From Eustoma russellianum (taxonomy: Eukaryota; Streptophyta; Magnoliopsida; Gentianales; Gentianaceae), in assembly GCA_036186865.1 (NCBI GenBank), contig AP025066.1, forward strand, positions 11,495,101 to 11,559,100: DNA of 64,000 bases, given 5' to 3'. The position numbers and the translations under genes were made by a program. Positions 38,988 to 49,951 of the stretch are shown in pieces (the first letter of the stretch is position 1; each line of letters starts with the position of its first letter). Below the pieces are notes generated by a model that ran no database searches, had not been told where the DNA came from, and saw only the letters and a program-made list of their open reading frames with translations.

Positions 38988-39246
38988 TCTGATATTATTT
39001 GATTTACTTTCCTTTTTGACAGGAATCTTTTGATTAACTTTCCAAAATAAAGGGGGAGAGAGAAGCATGATTTAAGGGAGAGAGAGACACTGATTGATCA
39101 CTGATTGATCTTAATTGCATGAATCAAAGGGGAGCCGGATTTGAAATTCGAAATTCAAATTTCAAATCTGTGCATAATTCAAGGGGGAGAGATAGTACTT
39201 AAATCATGTACACTAGTTATTTTGAAAATCATCAAAAGGGGGAGAT
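38988..39246 (+). other. Element D 3' noncoding region and polypurine tract
   Basis: The tract AAAAGGGGGAGA at 39234-39245 lies next to the 3' LTR and would prime plus-strand DNA. Similar tracts occur near 39050, 39075 and 39182. Repeated purine tracts upstream of the 3' LTR have been described for Sireviruses. Confidence 0.85.
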
Positions 39247-39347
39247 TGTAGAAATAAGAGGGTTTGAGTGATTTCAAAATAAGAAATTTGAATATATATA
39301 TATATATATAAACGTTGAATATATATATATATATATATATATAAACG

Positions 39348-39378
<31 letters not shown>

Positions 39379-42366
39379 CAAACGTGCATAAGTGTACATA
39401 TATGCATGATAACTTGCCATTACTTGTCTTATTTAGCTTATATATTATGTTGCCGTACTAACGAGCCATGAAGCATTAAAGCTTACATCATATGGCGAAC
39501 ATTTGTTGAGTTTATACTATTTTCAGGTGCCACCATTAATGAACTAAAGTAGTTCATTAAGTGAAATACTTAGTTTAATAAACTAAGTAGTTCATTAAAG
39601 GAAGATTCATTTGGAAAAGGCACAAAGGCAACAAGGCCAAGGAAGGAAAGTTCTCTCCTCCTCCCCATCTTATTAAACACGCCATTTATATATATATACA
39701 CTACATATTTTCAGATTTTTTAAATAAAGGCACATACACATGTGTTCCAACGTACTACCGACACGTTATATATCTTACGTACGTACGTTAACGTCACACC
39801 ACTATACTTAACTCATGTTTATGAGTATATTCAGGTCTTATATCATATGATATAAGATATGGTGATGACAAATGAAATACGACACGATAAAAGGTTCTAA
39901 ACCGAAATTTGTCGTATCGGGCGAATACCGAAACTTCGCCAACGTGTCACGTACTTGCCATAAATAAATGGCCAGCCCATATAAATCAAAAATTGATGAA
40001 AATTTCGTGCTACACATGGTATGATCAGCCAAAAATACTTTCCATGTTGGCACACACAAATCACCCCACATTTAGGCCAAAATGTGAAGATTCCAAATTT
40101 AATTTTGTCACATGTTTATGGTACCACTTTAAATCAGCCAAGTGCTGAGATTTAAAGTATATATTATATATATTATGTATAACATAATATATATATCATG
40201 TGCAAAAGTTGGAATTTAAATTAGAGAAAAATCGGGTAATCGATAAATATCGAAAATTCGGTTTTCTACGCACATAACATGGAACGTTTTTCTTGAACAT
40301 CATGTGACACGTATCTAGACACTTTTTACATATAATATACATCTTAAAGTGTTCTAGAAAATTAAATTAAGGGTTGAGTGGAATATTACATGTGTGTATT
40401 ATTAAATGTGCACTATTTTACAAAGTTAGCAAAAATGAAATTCAGCACATGCATATACATATATACACGCCCCTACAGCTGATTTGAAGCATATGTGGAG
40501 CCTTGTTGGCATATTGATTGGTCAAGGATCAGTCATACAATGTTGATAAATCAAAGAGAGAAGCTACAAAAGGTAAGTATTCAACATATACCTCTCTTAT
40601 GTCACATGCTGAAAATTTCAGCATACTACACACATGTGGCCGATTTTCTTGTCATTAAGGTGACATATTTTTGACATCTTTTATTAAAAGATTAATTGAA
40701 GAAGTTATGGAAATGATTTGAATATTACAAAAGGTAATTAAGTGTGATATTCTACATATCACACATGCTGAAATTTTTCAGCATGTGTGAAGGTTGTGGT
40801 GGCCGAACTCTTCACCCTTTTTGTGTCCAAGTTCATTCATCAATTGATAGCAAGACTTACCATATATGATTGATTCATTTTTGTGATAAAAATTCAAAGA
40901 AAAATGGTAAATAATCTGAATTCTATTCTCATAATGCACATGCTGAAAAATTCAGCATGGCAAGCTACTTATGGCCGATTTTATGCTTTGAAAAAGGAGA
41001 GATTTCTTGTCTTGCAATTTATGATGTAATTTGTGATTTATGGTATGATTTTATGATTGATATTGGCACATGTTTAAAGTGTTAATCTCAGATTTTTCCA
41101 TGTCATCATGTTGACAACATTGAGCCAATAAAGAGGTGCCAAGTAAGCAAAGACTAAATGATGATCCAATAGAATGATGCCAAGTAAGCAAGGCATTGTC
41201 ACCATGATGTCTTACACTCTCTCAAGCACTTAAAAGGAAATTTTCAAGAGGGGAGAATGCTCCATAGGGGACGGCTGCAATCTATAAGGAAGGAAGAGGA
41301 GAACAAACAAAAATAAGACCAAGAATTGCATTCTAAAGTGATCAAATTGCCAAGCTTCTTTTCTCCTACACTTTCTTTCTCTCTTTTCTTGTAAAAAGCC
41401 TATTGTACTTTACATCTTTCAATCTTGAATAGGCTTCATATAAATCACCATTCATACATCTTTGTAAAAGATTGATCAAGGTGTGATCAATCTTCATTCT
41501 AGCGAGGTGGTGGTGTTCGTGTGAATTGTACTCGCAATACAAGGTTTGTAAAGGGTTGGAGTTAGGTGTAACTCTATCAACCCTGCGGTAAGGTGTACTG
41601 CGTGTGTGTGATTAGTGTGAACCAATGAAGGTGTTCCTTGAAGACTGGAGTAGGTTGTTTATAACCGAACCAGTATAAAATTCTTGGTGCCATTTACTTT
41701 CTGCATTTACGTTTCAGTTACTGCACTGTTTATACTTTTTGTTCACGTTCGTAAAAATAGTAAACGATTTTCAAAAATCATAAAAATTTTCAGAAACATA
41801 CTAGCACGTTCTAGGGTTAATTTGGCACAAGTTTCAACCCTTTTGGACAAGTATAAGTCAATCAAACATCAAAAGTTCTGAGACTAGTGCAGTCTGATTT
41901 TCAGACTTGCAAAGGTTGAGACTTTGGTTGTATTTGACCTACTTCCCAAAAGAATTTTCCAAAACTGTTTCAACCCATTTAAATATAGTGTGTGAGGAGT
42001 TATTGGTCAAATTTTCAGATCATTTGGACGTTCACACAAATAGGAGTTAATTTTTCAAAACCATCTACCGTTTCTGGCAGATTTGCACAATCTGAGTACC
42101 AACGGTTTTTGAAGGGGTTAAAGGTTGAATTTTAATTTGAAATTTTTATGGGACCCTCATAACATCTGAGGCTAAGTTCTCTCAAAATTTCATAATTTTT
42201 GGAGACCTCTAACCTAGTTTCAAAAATGTTTTAAAACTGGTCCTGAAAACAGAATCTGTTTTCAGAACTTGAAGTTGGGTTTTTGGTTCAAACTACTTTT
42301 AAAAACCATATTTTCCGCACCATCTATTCAACCCCCCCCTTCTAGTGGTGCCTTGCAGATCCTACA
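39247..42366 (+). repeat. Element D 3' LTR
   Basis: 3,120 bases. It is 46 bases longer than its partner, because the AT tract at 39292-39377 is expanded into repeats of ATAAACGTTGA plus (AT)n. Confidence 0.95.
39292..39377. repeat. Compound (AT)n minisatellite in the 3' LTR
   Basis: Three AT runs separated by two copies of AAACGTTGA; the 5' LTR has a single run. Confidence 0.9.
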
Positions 42367-42371
42367 CCATC

Positions 42372-44105
42372 ATGTTGACTGTGTGACTGACAAAATACAT
42401 GGTAACGACAAATAAGTTTCTAGATGGGAGAGTCAGGAAAGCATGGACTGTAATCCCCCCGAAGACCATACTTGGCATGAAGATATCGACTCCAGAGTAT
42501 TATTTTGATGATGATGCCACCAAATACGATAACAATATGCATCCTGCACCGTACGAAGATCCCTAAGTCCCAAACTTCCTTCAGAACAAGGAGTCTGGAT
42601 AGTTGTCCATGCTACCCATTGCCATTTGTGCCCCCAGTAAAAATGAGTCATCTTTCGTTCAATGACTCTAATTACCGATTGCTGTAGTCCACCAGCTGTG
42701 ATAATATTTAATGGAAGGAAAGAGATAACATATCGCAATAGTACCAATCGTCCTGCTTGTGAAAGCAGTTTGTTGTGCCAGCCATGTAAACGTGTGTCAA
42801 TATGCTCCAAAAGAGGTGTGCAATATCGCGCATGACTTATACATTTATGCAAGGTAGACCCGAGATAGTGAAAGGGCAAACCGGTAGAGCTCATTTGTAG
42901 TATAGTCTCAAATCGTTGCCGGTAGAGCTCATTTGTAGTATAGTCTCAAATCTGCTCTTATGATAATTTACTTTTTGACCTGAAGCTGTCTCGCACCAAG
43001 AAAGAAATTCCTTAACTACACATATGTACGAGTAGAGCCACGTAGAAATACCAATAAGTCATCAGCATATGCAAGGTGTGTAATATGAAAGGGCATGCGA
43101 CCCAACTGAAATGGTTGCAATCTACTAGCCTCCACATGAGCCTTTAATCCCCGGCTGGATCCCTCTGAAGAAAGTATAAACAGTAACGGTGATAAAGGAT
43201 CACATTGCTTGACCCCTCTATAAGGCAGGAAAAAACCATATGGAACCCTGTTTCTCAGGACCGAGAAACGAGTACTATATAAATGATTAAGGATCACACG
43301 AATAAAAAAGGCTAAAAAGCCAAAGCGCGCCAATAACAACTCTAAATATTCCCAACTTACACAATCAAAGGCCTTCATCATATCCAACATGAAACATAAT
43401 TGACTACCTCCCCGATCCAGCATGTGTATCATTTCGCAAGCTAACACAACTTGAGAGGAAATTTCATACCCTTTTAAAAAGCTAGTTTGCTCCGGCGATA
43501 TCAACTTCAAAAGAAAAGAGCTAAGGCGCGTTGCTATTACACGAGTACATAGCTTACTCATAAAGTTAGCCAATCAGATCGGCCGATAATCACTGAAAGT
43601 CCGAGGCGCCGAGACCTTCGAAATTAAAGTGATTAACGCACCAGCCATAATGGAAGGTTGGGGAATGCCAAGGAAAAATTTTTGTACCGCTAAAACAACG
43701 TCCGTCTGTATGATATGCCAACATGAGTGAAAGAAATTACTGTGAAAACTATCTCGGCCAGCCGCACTTTGTGGAGCTATATGCCAGACAGCCTCCTTAA
43801 TCTCAGGGGCTCACGGAAGCCGAGTAAGAAACATATTATCGTCTGCTGTTACCAATGGAGGAATGTGCTCCAGAATGTGTTGATAATCACCAGTTTGTTC
43901 CTTAGCAAATAAGGCTGTATAAAAAGAAACTGCTTCATTCTGAATAGTATCCTGGGCATCGCATAGGACATCTGTAGAGGTGTAGATCTGCTGAATATGA
44001 AGCTGACAACGGTGGCCTTTGACAACAGAATGAAAATAATGTGTGTTTGCATCTCCGTCACGAATCCATCAGACACGGGCCTTTTGCTTCCAGAAATTAA
44101 GATGA
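42372..44105 (-). mobile_element. LINE3, segment 1 of 4 (reverse transcriptase), 5' truncated
   Basis: From about 44105 it reads NFWKQKARVWW, RDGDANTHYFHSVVKG, SAAGRDSFHSNFF, LANFMSKL (about 43570), LDMMKAFDCVSWEYL (about 43380), RGVKQCDPLSPLLF (about 43200), catalytic YADD (about 43065), and the thumb LGSTLHKCISHARY to WWHHHQNN (42894-42500). The final codons before 42372 continue in frame into segment 2 at 30786. A few stops and frameshifts are present; the endonuclease and ORF1 are absent, so it was truncated on insertion. The palm aspartates are retained; the usual Gly in KQGDP is Cys. Confidence 0.9.
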
Positions 44106-46396
44106 GTCACAAACTCTTTTGCGTTTGCATATAGTATCTAGTGAAAGAATATGGATGCATGTGTCATAGTATGAGAAGTGTACTAAGAGTCTAGCTTTGA
44201 GACATCTTTTTATGTATTTTCTATGATGATCATCATCTATGTGTTTTCCTTGGTGTATTCGGTTTTCATGAGCGTTGATGGTCTTTTTTAGCATGTGTAT
44301 GATACATCATATTCATGGCTATAATGCTTGACCATAAAAGTTGTTCCTTGATGATTATCATGCTTATATTGATGCATGCACACACAGTTGTGGGCTGTTT
44401 TGGCTGTCACCCTTGACCTTGATCCTCCATCATCATAATGAAGTATAATCTTGATGATGATGGTTCAAAAAAGTATATTTTCATGGTCTCCATCGTCCTT
44501 TATGTTGCATGTATTTTTCAGCATGAACATCATCATTATCTCGGCTCTTGAAATCACAAATTTGATGGAAACTAGCATGCATGCGGTTATGTGATACAAA
44601 ACCATAAGTATGATGCATGAACTTGGAGTAAAAGGAAAAAGTAGGATATGTTGCATGTCACATATCATTGGACCATGAATTTAGGGTAAATACCATTGCA
44701 TGTTAAAGGACTATGTGGTACAATTATGATATATGTATGAAATGTGATTTAAGTGGTGAATTATGTGATTGTGTGGGTAGAAGTACCCCTCGGTCGAACG
44801 TGTGTGTATGGTACCTTTAAAATATATTCACCTACGTATATAGATATGTGTATATGAATATATGAGTACTATGCATCTTTTGACTTGCCATTGGATGTTG
44901 TGAAAAATGTGTAGTTTAAGAAAATAATGATAGGTGATGAAGTCCAAAAGTGGACTGTTTAGGGTACTATGGCTGAGGCTTCAAATTGGGGCAAGGATGG
45001 TATTTCCTTCATGTTAATGACATGCATGATGTACATAAGTGTTGGATTTATGATGATAAAATTTTAGAATGATCAAGAGGACCCAACCGAGACTAAACAG
45101 ACCTTACGAACCAAAAGTTTTGAAAAAATATTTTTATCACATCATATGTTTTAAAAAGTTCTCACGCATAACGAGTCATACCGACGAGACAATTGATTCC
45201 AATGACACATGTTATGTTATGTGATGTTATTTGTGGCCGTCATGGCATCGGGACCGGAGTGGTAGGTGACATGGGCATATGTTATCGTTATGGCCGAGTG
45301 TAACACTTTGTCTGGGACACTAGATCTCTGCCATATCAAGTCACATTTAGAAACATGTACATGTGATGTAGCACCATGTTTGGAATATTGGGATTCATAT
45401 TTGTACATGTGACTATATGGAGAATCATTCGGTATGTCGTGCGATATTGTTCTTACGTCATGAAAAGTGCTATAGTCATCATATGAAAATGTCATGTTAT
45501 GAATGTTTATGAAAATGTCATGTTATAAATGTCATGTTTCGAATGTTTATGAAAATGTCATCTTTTGATATTTTTATGAAAAACGGACCATGTTATGAAT
45601 TTTGAAAGATCGAATTTAGTGAGACCTTCAAGCCATCGTTTTGAAACATCCTTGAGCCTATGATATTATTAAGTAGATCACAGAGGAACTTATGCATAGA
45701 TGTGTACTTGATATGAACATGAAGAATTGTGATCTTAGTATAAGATATGGATTGAAAAGTAAAAAATGGATTTTCTTAAGATTGGATTCATATGGATCTA
45801 GTAAGAAGAAGATCGTTGGCTTACTATGTGAATTTTTATATGAATGTGTTATGCATATGATTACTCATATGGCATGTCACTACAGTTGTAAAACGGAGAA
45901 GTGTTATGTTCTTTATTTACGCATCTATTATTTCATCACCCCGTCTTCCCATGTATGATCCATTTGATGAAACCAGATGGATTAGTTGCTGGGCGATTCA
46001 TTATCACTCACACCTTTTTTTACAACCATTGAAGAGAATAGAGAGTACGACCTTGATTTTATAGAAGACAAGCCGCGGATAGGCTACCCCTGAAGGAGCT
46101 AGTAGGCTTGATTCTATCAGATGGATATTTTGGTTTTAACGGCTATGTACTTAATATATTTTATGACGTTTGTATATTATGACTTGTGAAGACTTATGAC
46201 GAAATGTAATGTTATGCATGTGGTTTGCAATTGTTTATCTTTATGTTTCTTCCGCTATATCAATCTGTATTTTATGTCGACATGCTCATGTATGGTATCG
46301 ATGCTTTGTGCTTCTTGTAATAGAGTACGTCGGGTGAGCTGTGCTGAGACTAAAGGATCGGGTCTCGGGCGAGGCGCTACAATATTGCCTCCTATA
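44106..46396. other. Unassigned AT-rich region, possible Ty3/gypsy LTR
   Basis: No supported gene. It ends GGCGAGGCGCTACA at 46396, similar to the ends of plant Tekay/Del-type gypsy LTRs, and contains TGTAACAC at 45303 and a short tandem repeat of GAAAATGTCATG units (45484-45561). Because no matching second LTR, primer site or duplication was found, the LTR interpretation is tentative. Open frames (for example 45692-45958 and 45217-45495) show no recognisable motif. Confidence 0.35.
45484..45561. repeat. Short tandem repeat
   Basis: Imperfect repeats of GAAAATGTCATGTTATGAAT with TGTTTAT spacers; three GAAAATGTCAT copies are visible. Confidence 0.7.
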
Positions 46397-48030
46397 TCGT
46401 TTCTCAACCTCTTGACTTTTTGTCTAGGTTGTTTCTAATTCATTCTTAAATTTTATAAACATATGTTCAGCCTCGTTATTATGACTCAACAAATGTATTT
46501 TTTGTATATCTAAAAAAGTTATCAATAAAAGTAATATAGTATTTTTTGCCACCTTTGTTCATGTGATTTCTGAAATCTCTTAAATCATTATGAACAAGGT
46601 CTAGTTTTCCAAAAACTCTTTCACTTAGCTTAAATGATTTCATATGATGTTTTCCTTCAACATAATATTCGCATTTGTCAAACTTATCTGGTGACGGAAA
46701 TCACACTAAACTTATTTAGTCTTTTTATACCATCTACATTAACGTGTCCTAACCTTGCATGTCATAAATCAAGAGAATCAACACGATACATAGAATAGAT
46801 GTATTCTTATTAACAATACATGTAACGTCAAACACAAATAACCTACCAGAGTAAAATCCACTCCCAATAAACTCCCCATTCCTATTATGTAAAAGTTTAT
46901 CAGAGCAAAAGAAAACTTTAACTTGTTGAGGAGTGTTTTGAAAATAGAGTTCCTATGTATAGTAGGGACATGAAGCATATTGTTGAACTCCAGCTTTTTC
47001 TCGAAGTCAACTTGATGAGCACTTTCTTCTTCCTAGTTATTTCGGTTTCAAATGCATTCCCTAAGAAACTTGTTTCCCACTTTCTATTCTTGATAATTAG
47101 AAAATATATCTCTGTCGGTACCAAATATACTTCGTGGCTTCGTGTTTATCACTTATTCCGCTGCACCACAGAAAAGGTTGAGCCAAGGAAGTTGACGGTT
47201 GCAAGGGTTTCTTGTTTTCCATATCGGCTTCAATTGTGTTGGCTTAGCAATTTATTTGCCCTTTCCGTTCATTTCAAATGTCACTTGTGTCCAGGTTTAT
47301 CACACACCCAACATACTTCTTTGGCTCCATTTGGTTTTATCCTTGCACTTTGGCCTAACCTTTGTCCTTTTAAGTTGTTATTTTGAACATTTTGGATTTT
47401 TTAATGATGTTCCACTATGTTAGCCTTCGTCTATACTTTATTACAACTTGCATCTTTCCACCTATTGTTCTCCTGAACAAGGATGTGTTTGATTACACTA
47501 TCCACATAGAGCTTTTCATGTTCATGTTTGCCTCTCTTATATTTATTCCCAAAAGATGGAACTTTTTCTAGTAAATCAGCGGCTTGGAATTTTCAACGAT
47601 ATTTATGCCTTATTGTTCAATGTTATCTACAAGTTGATGGATTTGATCATGGTCCATTATTTGAAACTTAAGAAATTCACTTACTACATACATGAGTTTG
47701 CTAGTATCTTCCGAACTGTATTTATTTTGGCAAAGCCTACCAAATCTTCATTGCTTGCTTTAATTTGACACAAGTGTCAAACAATGAGTCTGAAAGAAAA
47801 TGAAGAATATGCAATCTACAAGTAATGTACTCGACATCATACTTGAGGTCTTTTTTTTCATTGGTGGTTACGTCCTTTGGTGAGAACATAAGGAATGGAT
47901 AGCATCTAAAGAAAAAAAATATTTTTGGACCATCCCTTCAAGTACTTGCCATCAAATGGATCAAACTTGGACATATCAGGATCTATGAGTTGTTTGATAG
48001 CCATATCAACAAAATTTCTTTAATATCGTT
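46397..48030 (-). pseudogene. Decayed Tork-type copia gag-pol relic
   Basis: In shifting frames on the minus strand: Gag start (SKFDPFDGKYLKGWSKN, about 47990-47940, then PYVL), later Gag (EFLKFQIMDHDQIHQLV, about 47680), the region after protease (LIKLTSRKSW, MLHVPTIHRNSI about 46970, GYLCL), the pre-integrase HARLGHVN motif (about 46755) and the start of integrase (KLDLVHNDL, GGKKYYITFIDNF, about 46600-46520). Past 46500 it seems to jump towards an integrase-RT linker. The reverse transcriptase is missing. Many stops make it old and dead. The lineage is judged from motif resemblance only. Confidence 0.75.
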
Positions 48031-48309
48031 AGAAAGTATGATAAAGATATGCTAACAAAACAAAAAATACAACACAACACAAGGGAAAAATAGCCAACAT
48101 ATAACAAATGTCAGTGCCTGTAAAGCAATTTGGTTTTTACCAATTGAGCAAGATAGACAACAAATAAATGCTTCTATGATATAACATCTTCTTGGTGTCT
48201 GCTCTACGAAAAGAAGATTAAATGTGTGTTAAGAAGAATTTAGAACAAGAAAGGAAGAAAAAAAATATGGAGAAAACTTTTTCGCAAGTGTGTTTGACTT
48301 CTATATTTC
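48031..48309. other. No recognisable feature
   Basis: AT-rich sequence between two copia remnants; it may include LTR or leader sequence of either, but no terminal motif could be fixed. Confidence 0.4.
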
Positions 48310-48439
48310 TATTAAAACTGAACGTGAGAAGAGGCAGCGCATACTAGCTGCTCAAGTTAAAGGAATCTGCAGTAAGGAGGATGATGTGGTGTTTCAAAAG
48401 ATGGCATTGGTTAACAAGTTAATAAATGGATCAAGCCCA

Positions 48440-48864
48440 AGCTAACACATGATTGGTGGACTAGACAGCTGCTAGATCAAAGAATAAACACAAATTGCAG
48501 CTGATCCATTAGTGATCAAATGCTAACTCAGTAGAAGAGCAGTGTGCTTGCGTGGTAGTGGCAGTTATCATTAGTTAGCGGTTATAGAATGGTGTAGCTA
48601 GTGAATACTTAGATGAAAACAGTATATAAGGCCTTTTAATCAGAGTTGTATGATAGTATTCAATAGAATAAGTGCTATTTCATCTCAATCCGTTCGATAG
48701 TTTGCTTTCTTTCGCGCGATTTGGCGCCAACCATTGTATTCAAATTCTATTCATTGATTAGCCTGTCAATTCATCTGATTCGATAGTGTTTGATGTTATG
48801 TTGATGATCATGATTGATTTGTATTTGTTGTTTGTAGTTTTCACAATGATCGTAGTAATTTTGT
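48440..48864 (+). repeat. Probable 5' LTR of copia element G
   Basis: Precedes the primer site and holds a TATA-like AGTATATAAGGCC at about 48618, as expected for an LTR promoter. Neither LTR boundary could be confirmed because the 3' LTR is outside the window or lost. Confidence 0.5.
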
Positions 48865-48866
48865 TA

Positions 48867-48878
48867 TGGTATCAGAGC
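48867..48878 (+). other. Primer binding site of copia element G
   Basis: TGGTATCAGAGC, complementary to initiator Met tRNA; about 100 bases before gag. Confidence 0.85.
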
Positions 48879-48979
48879 AAGGTCATTGCCTTTGTTCCTG
48901 GATTCTGAGATTTCTTTGTGCCTGAGCAATCTTGATCTGATTTGTTGCTGATTTTGTTTGTTTAAGTTTTTCTGTATAC

Positions 48980-49951
48980 ATGACTTCGAGTTCTAACAGT
49001 GTTCATGCTGCGAATAATTTTCAACCAAACCAAAGAAGTAATCCTTGGAATCATAATGATAATCTCAATGCCAATCCCTTTTACCTTTATCCTACTGATA
49101 GTCCAGCAATTGTGCTGGCACAACCTCTTAATCCTCATAATTTCCACTCCCGGAGCAGAATATTCAAAATGACGCATGTGATCAAAAACAAAATAGGCTT
49201 CATCGATGGGACAATACCAAAGCCTGCTGTGAATGATCCTATTTTTGGAACATGGAGACAGGTGAATTCAATGGTGCACTCATAGATAATGAACAGTGTA
49301 TCACCTTCAATATCTCAAAGTATTATGTGGTATGATACAGCTCATGAAGTTTGGCAAGATCTGTCGCAAAGGTATGGACATGGTGATGCTTTTAGGCTAT
49401 CTGATTTACTTGAGTCAATTAATGCAGTAAAGCAGGAGAGTTCCCCTGTAAAACACTATTTCACTAAGGTTAAGGTCCTGCGGGAGGAGATGCTAGCTTT
49501 GAGACCCATACCAGCTTGTGAGTGCCATGGATGTAGGTATAATATGACTAGTCAGTTGAAGGAATTTGTACAGAGTGATTATGTCATTAAATTTCTGAAG
49601 GGACTCAATGATGATTTTGAGCCTGTTAAGTCTCAGGTGTTTGTCATGACGCCTTTTCCAGACATATGTACTGCATTTTCCATTGCTCTCAAGTATGAGA
49701 GAAAGCTGACCGGGCCAAGGAGCATTTTCTAATGCACCTACAGCCTTTCTGACTGATGATGATGGTGAGTCAATTACTAGAGCATACTTTCACAAAGTGC
49801 AGGGTAATACTTACAGAAGGGACAGTGGTAGGTTTTATCCTGATAACAATAGGAGGCCACAGTGCACTCACTGTGGAATTATTAGACACACGGTGGAGAG
49901 ATTCTATATAAAGCACAGGTTCCCTCCTAGTTTCAAGATAAAGGCCAAGTG
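48980..49951 (+). pseudogene. Gag of copia element G
   Basis: Begins MTSSSNSVHAANNFQ; NPFYLYPTDSPAIVLAQPL and KNKIGFIDGTIPKP match the N-terminal copia Gag domain, followed by SISQSIMWYDTAHEVWQDL and a UBN2-like core ending LKYERKL. An in-frame TAG at 49283-49285 replaces an expected Trp codon, and a frameshift near 49725 precedes a zinc knuckle (about 49863-49905) in which the last Cys reads Phe (CTHCGIIRHTVERF). It cannot make a whole Gag. Confidence 0.88.

Larger units (their letters stand above)
30787..42366 (+). mobile_element. Full-length Sirevirus-like Ty1/copia element (element D)
   Basis: It spans 11,580 bases with LTRs 30787-33860 and 39247-42366, a primer site, gag, pol and a polypurine tract. 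The target duplication CCATC is at 30782-30786 and 42367-42371. The long coiled-coil Gag, LTRs of about 3 kb, initiator-Met primer site and multiple purine tracts fit the Sirevirus (SIRE/Maximus) lineage. By eye the LTRs differ at roughly 25-30 bases, about 1 percent, plus a microsatellite expansion. Two frameshifts and a stop in pol and a frameshift in gag make it non-functional. No env-like frame follows pol. Confidence 0.95.

Noticed and set aside
38988..39233. Possible env-like gene after pol of element D
   Set aside because: Only about 250 bases of purine-tract-rich noncoding sequence; no open frame, signal peptide or membrane segment.
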